Positions 7,536 to 13,337 of a DNA stretch of 20,573 nucleotides are shown here, piece after piece; the first letter of the stretch is position 1; the number at the start of each line of letters is the position of its first letter. The notes under the pieces are model-generated. The model made no database searches, was not told the DNA's origin, and saw only the letters and a list, made by a program, of their open reading frames with translations. The position numbers were made by a program, and so were the translations under genes. This DNA comes from an uncultured Collinsella sp. (GTDB lineage: Bacteria > Actinomycetota > Coriobacteriia > Coriobacteriales > Coriobacteriaceae): contig CATVQO010000008.1 in NCBI GenBank assembly GCA_958346165.1, positions 1 through 20,573 of the forward strand, written 5' to 3'.

Positions 7536-7561
7536 CGCGCCCTCCATATCTTTAGTGCCGG

Positions 7562-7665
7562 AAACTCGTTATTAGGCTAATCATATCAATTCTAATAACG
7601 AGTTTAAGGATTAAATAGTTATTAGAATTGATGTAAACAATCTAATGACGAGAAGTCGTTATTAC
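7562..7665 (-). promoter_or_regulatory. Operator-like array upstream of fic
   Basis: Five copies of a 10-bp motif close to TCGTTATTAG lie in alternating orientation at 7566-7575, 7592-7601, 7616-7625, 7642-7651 and 7656-7665. They build a 14-bp perfect inverted repeat (7562-7575 with 7592-7605) and a 15-bp perfect one (7585-7599 with 7618-7632). The first four are spaced 24-26 bp centre to centre. The stretch is very AT-rich and must contain the fic promoter, although no clear hexamer pair stands out. Confidence 0.75.
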
Positions 7666-7705
7666 TTGACCATGGAGCTCGGCTTGGTACAGGGGGTCAT
7701 CCAAA

Positions 7706-7780
7706 ATGAACGTGGATAATCTCCTGTTTTTGGCTCGGTGACGGCCTCAAAGTCAAAGTGGAAGATTATCCACGCTCGTT
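7706..7780. repeat. Fic-flanking hairpin element, right copy
   Basis: CGTGGATAATCT (7711-7722) pairs with AGATTATCCACG (7763-7774). The outer arms, loop-side GTTTTTGGC and CTCAAAG match the left copy at 6271-6340. This copy has a small duplication (CAAAGTCAAAG) and several unpaired changes, so it is the more decayed of the two. Confidence 0.75.
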
Positions 7781-7782
7781 AG

Positions 7783-8037
7783 TTAAGCGTCCGAAAATCC
7801 ACACTCGCCAAACCTACCAAAAAGGGACGGGTTTATTTTGGCACGTTTCGGTCGGTATCAGGAAGTGCCAGGGACGGGGCGGCGGCAGGACTCGAGAGCG
7901 AAAAGAAGTATCGGGTTTGGTGCGCCCGCTTCTGCCCGTCCCGTGCGCAGACGATACTCGGCTTATCGACCCGCGATGCAAAGGAGATGCTCGTCCCACG
8001 AGCACTACCGGGAAAGGCTCGCGATTCGAGTCCCCAC
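7783..8037. other. Intergenic stretch with several dyads, no gene found
   Basis: No credible coding region was found. The stretch holds a perfect 7-bp hairpin TGCTCGT-CCC-ACGAGCA (7988-8004), the pair GGGACGGG (7871-7878) and CCCGTCCC (7935-7942), and a tRNA T-loop-like TTCGAGTCC near 8025. No full tRNA, SRP, RNase P or tmRNA core was recognised. It may hold a structured RNA or decayed repeats. Confidence 0.3.
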
Positions 8038-8038
8038 C

Positions 8039-8067
8039 TTAGCATTTGAACCATTTGGCACTATAAT
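8039..8067 (+). promoter_or_regulatory. Promoter of the EIIA gene
   Basis: A perfect -10 TATAAT (8062-8067) lies 17 bp after a -35-like TTAGCA (8039-8044). Transcription would start near 8074, giving a leader of about 43 nt before the ATG at 8117. Confidence 0.65.
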
Positions 8068-8116
8068 TACCGTAGGCATGCGCACAACGTTGCGCTTAAT
8101 CAAGAGGAGAAAACGT

Positions 8117-8653
8117 ATGGGTCTGTTTGACATGTTCAAGAAGAAGGCTGAGCCCGCGGCTGTCGCTGCTCCGGCCTCCATCTCTGCTTCTGCTGGCGCC
8201 GACGTGCTGTGCTCGCCCGTCAAGGGCAAGGTCATCAAGATGGCTGACGTGCCCGATCCCGTCTTTGGTGGCGAGGTCCTGGGCAAGGGCTGTGCCGTGT
8301 GGCCCGAGGATGATCTGGTCTACGCTCCCTGCGACGGTAAGGTGACCGTCACCATGGGTCACGCCGTGGGCCTGCAGTCCGATAGCGGCATCGAGGTTCT
8401 GGTGCACGTTGGTGTCGATACTGTCAACATGAACGGTGACGGCTTCGAGGGCTTCGTCAAGGCTGACGACGTCGTGAAGGCCGGACAGCCCATACTCAAG
8501 ATCGACCGCGCCAAGATCGCTGCCGCCGGTTACAAGGACTGCGTCGTCGTGGCCGTGTCCAACACCGCCGAGTTTGCCGATGTCGAACTCGCCGTCGAGG
8601 CCGACTCCGCTGTCGCCGCCGGTGACGCCATCGTTAAGGTCGTCCGCAAGTAA
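8117..8653 (+). CDS. crr: PTS system glucose-family EIIA component
   Basis: The 178-residue protein is a free-standing EIIA of the glucose superfamily. It takes a phosphate from HPr and passes it to a sugar-specific EIIB, and in some bacteria it also regulates uptake. After a short linker rich in Ala and Ser, the domain begins at DVLCSPVKGKVIKM (29-42). The conserved histidines are H82 (MGHAVGL) and H97 (VLVHVGVDTV), and H97 is the expected phosphorylation site. The reading frame stays open back to 7838, but the ATG at 8117 has AGAGGAG at the right distance and begins with an amphipathic MGLFDMFKKK like that of E. coli EIIA-Glc. The gene has its own promoter and terminator and no EIIBC neighbour, so its sugar partner is not shown. 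Confidence 0.92.
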   Translation: MGLFDMFKKKAEPAAVAAPASISASAGADVLCSPVKGKVIKMADVPDPVFGGEVLGKGCAVWPEDDLVYAPCDGKVTVTMGHAVGLQSDSGIEVLVHVGVDTVNMNGDGFEGFVKADDVVKAGQPILKIDRAKIAAAGYKDCVVVAVSNTAEFADVELAVEADSAVAAGDAIVKVVRK

Positions 8654-8676
8654 ACTGCGGCATCCAAAGGATGTGC

Positions 8677-8708
8677 AAGGGTGGTCGGGTTTTCCGGCCA
8701 CCTTTTTT
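8677..8708 (+). terminator. Rho-independent terminator of the EIIA gene
   Basis: GGTGGTCGG pairs with CCGGCCACC, with one wobble pair and a GTTTT loop, followed by TTTTTT (8703-8708). It lies 24 bases after the stop codon. Confidence 0.85.
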
Positions 8709-8794
8709 ATTGCATCGCGGGGAAGCGTTTTATTGCACGTTGGGCGGGCTTGCAAACCGTTCGGACGCTAAAACGAACCGACCGCGCCTTCGCG

Positions 8795-8824
8795 TTGCCG
8801 AGGGTGTTCATAAGTGGATAGTAT
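8795..8824 (+). promoter_or_regulatory. Possible promoter of the lipoprotein gene
   Basis: TTGCCG (8795-8800) and TAGTAT (8819-8824), each matching 4 of 6 consensus bases, are 18 bp apart. The ATG at 8890 is 66 bp downstream. Confidence 0.35.
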
Positions 8825-8889
8825 GGGCTTACTTATTACAACGTGCGCCGCGTCTGGGAAGCGCAGTGCCGCTCATTGGGAGGAACAAC

Positions 8890-9449
8890 ATGAAAAAGAA
8901 GCTGCTGCTTGCGCGCCCCTCATGGCCGTCTTGGTTGCATGTGTGGTCGTGCTTTCCGGTTGCGGAGGCCCTTCGATCGAGGAACTCATCACGGAGGATC
9001 TTACGACTCAGTTTGACGAGGTCAAGAACGGTGGCGACGACTTCCTCTCTGGTCTGGAGGAGGCTTCGGGCGACGAGTTCGAGCAGCTGGGTATCGATCC
9101 CAAGGAGTATGCCAAGACCTATCTCGAGGGCTTTGACTACAAGATCGGCGACGTGACGGTCGACGAGGACAAGGGTGTCGCGACCGCCGAGGTCTCTATC
9201 ACATGCAAGTCTATGAACAAGATCGTCGAGGACTTCTCCACCCAGTATCAGGAGAAGGTCGCTGCGCTTGACACGGTTCCTTCCGATGACGAGCTGTACA
9301 AGATGGCCGGTCAGGTTATGGTCGATGTGACCAAGGCCACCGAGCCCAGGAAGACCACGGTTATCTTCAAGTACACCTGCAACGACGATGGCGAGTGGTC
9401 TGCCGACGACTCCGTCAACTCCGAGATGATGGATGCAATGCTGAGCTAG
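8890..9449 (+). pseudogene. Lipoprotein gene with frameshift in its signal peptide
   Basis: The ATG at 8890 follows GGGAGG and begins MKKKLLLAR, a typical signal-peptide start, but this frame soon loses all resemblance to a lipoprotein. In the next frame the sequence continues LMAVLVACVVVLSGCGG, a hydrophobic core with a lipobox LSGC, and stays open to 9449. Adding one C to the CCCC run at 8916-8919 would join the two into MKKKLLLARPLMAVLVACVV followed by VLSGCGG. The mature part is about 160 acidic residues with no family I can name. The coding frame beyond the break is otherwise intact. A sequencing error, a true mutation or slippage at the C run are all possible. The ATG at 8922 in the open frame has no ribosome site. 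Confidence 0.75.
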
Positions 9450-9452
9450 GGG

Positions 9453-9480
9453 GTTACGGCGTTTTACCAAACGCCGTAAC
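9453..9480 (+). terminator. Hairpin after the lipoprotein gene (duplicated module, part 1)
   Basis: GTTACGGCGTTT and AAACGCCGTAAC form perfect 12-bp arms around TACC, 4 bases after the stop. Bases 9453-9497 are identical to 6009-6053 behind pyrE. Confidence 0.7.
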
Positions 9481-9525
9481 TGCTCGACGCTGCGCGGTCA
9501 CCAGAGCGACAACTTATCATTCAAA

Positions 9526-9562
9526 GAGGACGGCATGACCAGAAGGTCAATGCCGCCTTGTT
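9526..9562 (+). terminator. GACC-AGAA-GGTC hairpin (module part 2)
   Basis: CGGCAT (9531-9536) and ATGCCG (9550-9555) extend the same apical GACC-AGAA-GGTC and bulged A as at 6093-6105, and GG/CC pairs extend it further. The tail is TTGTTT. Compared with 6085-6113 the outer stem has changed on both sides and kept pairing. Confidence 0.6.
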
Positions 9563-9688
9563 TCAAGGCGCCTTGCTCGCTCTGGCGGGCTTTCGCTGTC
9601 GTTGCCAAGGCATCGGCGTTGCCTTGGTTGGCTTAAAGTGGCACTTTTACCTGCGACGTTGCCATCGCTGAAGTAGTCATTGGGAAGG

Positions 9689-9717
9689 CGGCAGTTGGGG
9701 ACGTTCCTTTTCTGCCG
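9689..9717. repeat. GGGGAC-loop hairpin, copy 4
   Basis: Arms CGGCAG and CTGCCG enclose TTGGGGACGTTCCTTTT. A half-motif CAGTTGGGGACACTCC follows at 9719-9734, and a truncated TAGTCATTGGG precedes it at 9674-9684. The cluster repeats the order seen at 124-223. Confidence 0.7.
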
Positions 9718-9793
9718 GCAGTTGGGGACACTCCTTGTGCCAGCGTTGCATCGAGTGCTTGGGAAACCGCGACCCGGTTTTTGGCCGAATAGT

Positions 9794-9932
9794 GGGTCGC
9801 ATTTTCCGGATGGGGTGGGTTGCGGAAAGTGCGACCCGGAATATTGCTCTGAAACGGGATGCCGTTTCCCCGACGTGCCTCAAACGGAAAGCGCATCCCA
9901 TTCCGGAGCTCCAAAACGGGATGCGCTTTCCG
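9794..9932. repeat. Cluster of GGGNNGC...TTTCC palindromes
   Basis: Three hairpins share similar arms. They are GGGTCGCATTTTCCG (9794-9808) with CGGAAAGTGCGACCC (9823-9837), GAAACGG (9851-9857) with CCGTTTC (9862-9868), and CGGAAAGCGCATCCC (9885-9899) with GGGATGCGCTTTCCG (9918-9932). No gene was found in 9735-9973. The last hairpin could terminate the minus-strand phosphatase gene that ends at 9974. Confidence 0.7.
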
Positions 9933-9973
9933 CGCGGAAGAATTGTCGCAGCTGCGTTAGGCAGTGTCGCTCG

Positions 9974-10642
9974 TTACTCGCCCAGGATCAGCGCTGCGAG
10001 CTCGTCCTGGGTGTCCACCACGTAGTCGGCGCCGGCGGCTTCCAGCTCTGCGCGGCCGCGGAAACCCCAGCTGACGCCCGCACTCTTAAGGCCGGCGTTG
10101 TGGCCGGTCAGGATATCGACATTGGAATCGCCTACGTAGAGCGTGGTCGCCGGGTCGGCGCCTAGCTCTTCCATCACATGCAGCGTGACGGGTGCTTCGG
10201 GCTCGGGCGGAAACGCATCGACACGGCCCTGCACCAGCGCAAAGCGCTCGGAACCAAAATACTTTTCGATAAGCGGAGCCGCCGAGACGTGGTCCTTGTT
10301 AGTGAGCACGGCAAGCTGAACGCCCGCGGCGCGCAAGCGGTCGAGCATCTCGATCGTGCCGGCATAGGGAGCGGTGTGGTCTTCCTTGTGCTCGCCGTAG
10401 TAAGCCCTAAACTCGGCAAGCGTCTGCTCAAACATGCGGCCGTCGCCTGCGTACTCGGCGGGCATAAAGCGCTCAACCAGCTTGAGCATGCCGTTTCCCA
10501 CCTTGTAGCGGTACTCGTCAACGGCAAACGTGGGCCAGCCGTGCGCCTCGCAGGTATGGTTGCCGGCGGCCGCCAGGTCCTCGAGCGTGTTGAGAATGGT
10601 GCCGTCCAGGTCAAAGATCACATGGGAAAAAGCTGCTGCCAT
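9974..10642 (-). CDS. HAD-superfamily hydrolase, phosphoglycolate phosphatase-like
   Basis: The 222-residue protein belongs to the haloacid dehalogenase superfamily, subfamily I, which removes phosphate from small metabolites. Motif I is FDLDGTILNT (nucleophile D11, acid D13). Motif II is VLTNK, and motif IV lies in LYVGDSNVDI. A helical cap sits between motifs I and II (about residues 20-80), as in Gph. I chose the ATG at 10642 because it follows CAGGAG and the domain begins at once. An upstream in-frame ATG would add 21 residues with no domain. The substrate cannot be told from sequence, since this group includes Gph, PpaX and broad phosphatases. It lies 105 bp after hypE on the same strand and may be cotranscribed, but a weak promoter in the gap (TTGCTA, 18 bp, TATTAA) is possible. 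Confidence 0.85.
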   Translation of the reverse strand: MAAAFSHVIFDLDGTILNTLEDLAAAGNHTCEAHGWPTFAVDEYRYKVGNGMLKLVERFMPAEYAGDGRMFEQTLAEFRAYYGEHKEDHTAPYAGTIEMLDRLRAAGVQLAVLTNKDHVSAAPLIEKYFGSERFALVQGRVDAFPPEPEAPVTLHVMEELGADPATTLYVGDSNVDILTGHNAGLKSAGVSWGFRGRAELEAAGADYVVDTQDELAALILGE

Positions 10643-10747
10643 GGGTGCTCCTGCCGCTTGAGTTGTAAAACGCACCCCATGATACTGGGCATGCGTGCCG
10701 GGCATGTTTGGAATCTGAATATCTTTAATAGCCCTGAGCCTTTGTCG

Positions 10748-11782
10748 TTAGCAAATTCTCGGCAGCTGCTCTCCTACGAGCATGTCGAGGATGCGGGTCG
10801 AGCCCCAGCCGGTGCGCACGCGCACGGCGGGATGGGCGCCCTCGGCAAGTGGCAGCACGCGGCCGATGATGGCGGCATTCTCGCCGTAGCGGGCGGCGCG
10901 CATGGCGGCCAGCGCCGCATCGGCTTGTTCGGCCGGCACGACGGCAACCATCTTGCCCTCGTTTGCCACCTGCAGCACATCGTAGCCGAGCATCTCGCAG
11001 GCGGCCTGCACGTTGGGACGCACGGGCACGGCATCCTCGTCGACCTCCATGGCAACATTGCTGGCCTGGGCAAACTCGTTGAGTGTGGACGCCAAGCCAC
11101 CGCGCGTGGGGTCGCGGAAGCAGCGTGTGTCGGGTGCTGCGGAAAGCACATCGGCAATCAGGTGGTTGAGCGGCGCGGCGTCGCTTTCGATGGTGCTCGA
11201 AAACGCCAGACCCTCGCGCTGACCCATGATGGCGATGCCGTGGTCGCCCAGTGTGCCCGACACCAGGATGACGTCGCCGGGCCGGCAGTTTGCGCCACTG
11301 AGTGCCACGCCCGCGGGTACCTCGCCCACACCGGCGGTATTGATATAGACGCCGTCGGCCCCGCCGCGCTCGACCACCTTAGTGTCGCCCGTGATTATGG
11401 ACACGCCCGCTTCGTGCGCCGTTTCGGCCATCGTCTGCACAATCTGGTGGAGCTTATCCATGGGATAGCCCTCTTCGAGGATGAAGCCGCACGATAGGTA
11501 GCGCACGTTGGCGCCCGAGGTCGCGACGTCGTTGACGGTTCCGCACACGGCGAGGCGGCCGATGTTGCCGCCGGGGAAGAACTGCGGCGAGACTACAAAG
11601 CTGTCGGTCGACATGGCGATGCGCCCGCTCGCGGGCAGCGTGGCGACGCCGGCGTCGTTGCCTTCGAGCAGCTCGGGCGACCCAAAGGCATCCAAAAAGA
11701 CCTCATCGATGATGCGTTTCATCATCTGGCCGCCGGAGCCGTGGCCCAGCAGGACGGTGCTATCGGTAACGCTATGGGACAT
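10748..11782 (-). CDS. hypE: Hydrogenase maturation protein HypE
   Basis: HypE carries the carbamoyl group received from HypF on its C-terminal cysteine and dehydrates it with ATP to a thiocyanate, the source of the CN ligands of NiFe hydrogenase. The 344-residue protein ends PRIC, which gives the essential terminal cysteine. The N-terminal LLGHGSGGQMMKRII and the following DAGV and STDSFVVSP segments are typical of the AIR-synthase-like fold, and CFRDPTRGGLASTLNE is conserved in the family. The length is normal. The ATG at 11782 follows GGAG. It lies 48 bp after hypD in the same direction. Confidence 0.95.
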   Translation of the reverse strand: MSHSVTDSTVLLGHGSGGQMMKRIIDEVFLDAFGSPELLEGNDAGVATLPASGRIAMSTDSFVVSPQFFPGGNIGRLAVCGTVNDVATSGANVRYLSCGFILEEGYPMDKLHQIVQTMAETAHEAGVSIITGDTKVVERGGADGVYINTAGVGEVPAGVALSGANCRPGDVILVSGTLGDHGIAIMGQREGLAFSSTIESDAAPLNHLIADVLSAAPDTRCFRDPTRGGLASTLNEFAQASNVAMEVDEDAVPVRPNVQAACEMLGYDVLQVANEGKMVAVVPAEQADAALAAMRAARYGENAAIIGRVLPLAEGAHPAVRVRTGWGSTRILDMLVGEQLPRIC

Positions 11783-11830
11783 ATCGAAAACTCCAATCGT
11801 GGGTGGTGCCGGTGTGCGGGTGTGTCCGGG

Positions 11831-12943
11831 CTAGTTGCGGTAGCGGTAGTACGCCGCGCAGCTGCCCTCGGAGCTCACCATGCAGGGGCCGACGGGATGT
11901 TCGGGCGTACAAGCGTGGCCGAACAGGGGGCAGTCGCTCGGCGTAATGGCCCCGCGCAGCACGTCGCCGCAGCGGCATCCGCGCGGCTCGACCGTCGCCT
12001 CAACGGGCACGTCAAAGCGAACGCGGGCATCAAAGCGCGAGAACTCGGGGCGGATGGAAAGGCCCGAGTTGGCAATCAGCCCCAATCCACGCCATGTGGT
12101 ATCGCACGGCTCAAATACCTGCTCGACCAGCTGGCGCGCCACGGGATTGCCGTCGGCATTGACGCCACGACGGTAGGCGTTGTCGATTGCGGGCTGCCCC
12201 TCAACAACCATTTGGACCAGCATGCAGATACCCTGCAGGATATCGACCGGTTCAAATCCCGTGACCACGCCCGGGGTATTGAATTCGTCGACCAAAAAGC
12301 TAAAGGGCGCCAAGCCCGTGATGGTGGCGACGTGTCCCGGCAGGATAAAGCCGTCGATGGCGGTCTCGGGATCGTTGGCGATGGCGCGCAACGCCGGCGG
12401 CGTGGTCTTGTGGGCGCAATAGACCGAGAAGTTCAAAAGCCCGCGCGCTTCGGCCTCCAAGATGGCGGCGGCGATGGTGGGCGTTGTGGTCTCAAAGCCC
12501 ACGCCCATAAAAATGACCGGGCGATCGGGGTTTTGCTTGGCAATGTCGAGCGCGTCGAGCGGGGAATAGACGATGCGAATATCGCGCCCTGCCGCCTTTT
12601 GCGCAGCGAGTGAGGTGGACGATCCGGGCACGCGCATCATGTCGCCAAAGGTGGTGATGATGGCGCGGTCTATGTTGGCGAGCGCGATCGCGTGGTCGAT
12701 GTCGCGGTTGGCGGTGACGCAGACGGGGCAGCCTGGGCCGCTCAGCAGCTTGAGCCCGGCCGGCATAATGGAACGAAAGCCATAACGCCCGATGCTCACG
12801 GTATGCGTGCCGCAGACTTCCATAAGGTTGATGGCGCGGTCGCCGACAAGCTCATGAATGCGCTCGATGAGCTCGCGAGCCAGCTTGGGATCGCGGAATG
12901 CCGAGAAGTCGATACCGGAGCGAGCCGGCTGCTCGGGCGCCAC
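11831..12943 (-). CDS. hypD: Hydrogenase maturation protein HypD
   Basis: HypD is an iron-sulfur scaffold that, with HypC, assembles the Fe(CN)2CO unit for NiFe hydrogenases. The 370-residue protein has the family cysteine motifs MEVCGTHT (C44) and GPGCPVCVT (C72, C75). A C-terminal cluster of cysteines (RGCRCGDVL, then DCPLFGHAC, GPCMVSSEGSC) includes the [4Fe-4S] ligands. The start is GTG at 12943, which overlaps the hypC stop as TAGTG. A GGAGG lies 8 bases upstream inside hypC, so translation is probably coupled. The length is normal for the family. Confidence 0.95.
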   Translation of the reverse strand: MAPEQPARSGIDFSAFRDPKLARELIERIHELVGDRAINLMEVCGTHTVSIGRYGFRSIMPAGLKLLSGPGCPVCVTANRDIDHAIALANIDRAIITTFGDMMRVPGSSTSLAAQKAAGRDIRIVYSPLDALDIAKQNPDRPVIFMGVGFETTTPTIAAAILEAEARGLLNFSVYCAHKTTPPALRAIANDPETAIDGFILPGHVATITGLAPFSFLVDEFNTPGVVTGFEPVDILQGICMLVQMVVEGQPAIDNAYRRGVNADGNPVARQLVEQVFEPCDTTWRGLGLIANSGLSIRPEFSRFDARVRFDVPVEATVEPRGCRCGDVLRGAITPSDCPLFGHACTPEHPVGPCMVSSEGSCAAYYRYRN

Positions 12944-13203
12944 TAGTAAGCCTCCGCCGGGTTGGTGGCCAGCTGGTCTTCTTCGACCAGCTCGGACATG
13001 GCATTAACAAGCTCGAGCGTTTCCTGCGCTTCCTGCTCGTTGACAATCTGGATGCCAAAGCCGGCGTGTACGAGAATATAGTCGCCAACCTGCGCCGTCG
13101 GCACGAGTCTCAGCGACACGGGGCGCTCGATGCCCATCATGTCGACGGTGGCCTTGAGGTCGTCGTCGCGTTTGACTACTTTGCCGGGAACGGCCAGGCA
13201 CAT
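12943..13203 (-). CDS. hypC: Hydrogenase maturation chaperone HypC/HybG
   Basis: HypC brings the iron with its CN and CO ligands, together with HypD, to the large subunit precursor. The 86-residue protein begins MCLAVPGKVV, with the essential C2 next to the initiator methionine. Its OB-like core ends in GDYILVHAGFGIQIV, followed by a helical tail. The start has AAGGGG upstream. It lies 134 bp after hypF, the widest gap in the cluster. That gap contains two 6-bp hairpins (CCATCA-AC-TGATGG and GTTTGC-GG-GCAAAC on one strand or the other), but no clear promoter. Confidence 0.95.
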   Translation of the reverse strand: MCLAVPGKVVKRDDDLKATVDMMGIERPVSLRLVPTAQVGDYILVHAGFGIQIVNEQEAQETLELVNAMSELVEEDQLATNPAEAY

Positions 13204-13337
13204 ATTGTTCCCCTTTTATACGCTTTGCGCTGGATAGGCGCTTGATAATCCATCAGTTGATGGTAGCGCTCACGGGGTTTGCGGGCAAACGCGTTACGCC
13301 TGTGAGACGGCTGGGCACAGCGGCGTGCGAGGGTGAG

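Noticed and set aside
7940..8040. A possible tRNA with a long variable arm
   Set aside because: The T-loop-like sequence has no pairing T-stem, and no acceptor or anticodon arm fits around it.
7838..8116. A 93-residue N-terminal extension of the EIIA protein
   Set aside because: It has no domain, crosses the promoter with its TATAAT, and lacks a ribosome site, while the ATG at 8117 has all the expected signals.
6009..9734. A CRISPR array made from the repeated hairpins
   Set aside because: Copies are few, irregularly spaced, differ in their stems, and have no uniform spacers or cas genes.
10178..11497. A 439-codon plus-strand frame opposite hypE and the HAD gene
   Set aside because: It is a shadow of two well-supported genes on the minus strand, with no ribosome site or family pattern.
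12943..13203. A hydrogenase-linked frameshift at the hypC/hypD joint
   Set aside because: The overlap is a normal TAGTG stop-start junction with GTG as the hypD start. Both proteins are complete.
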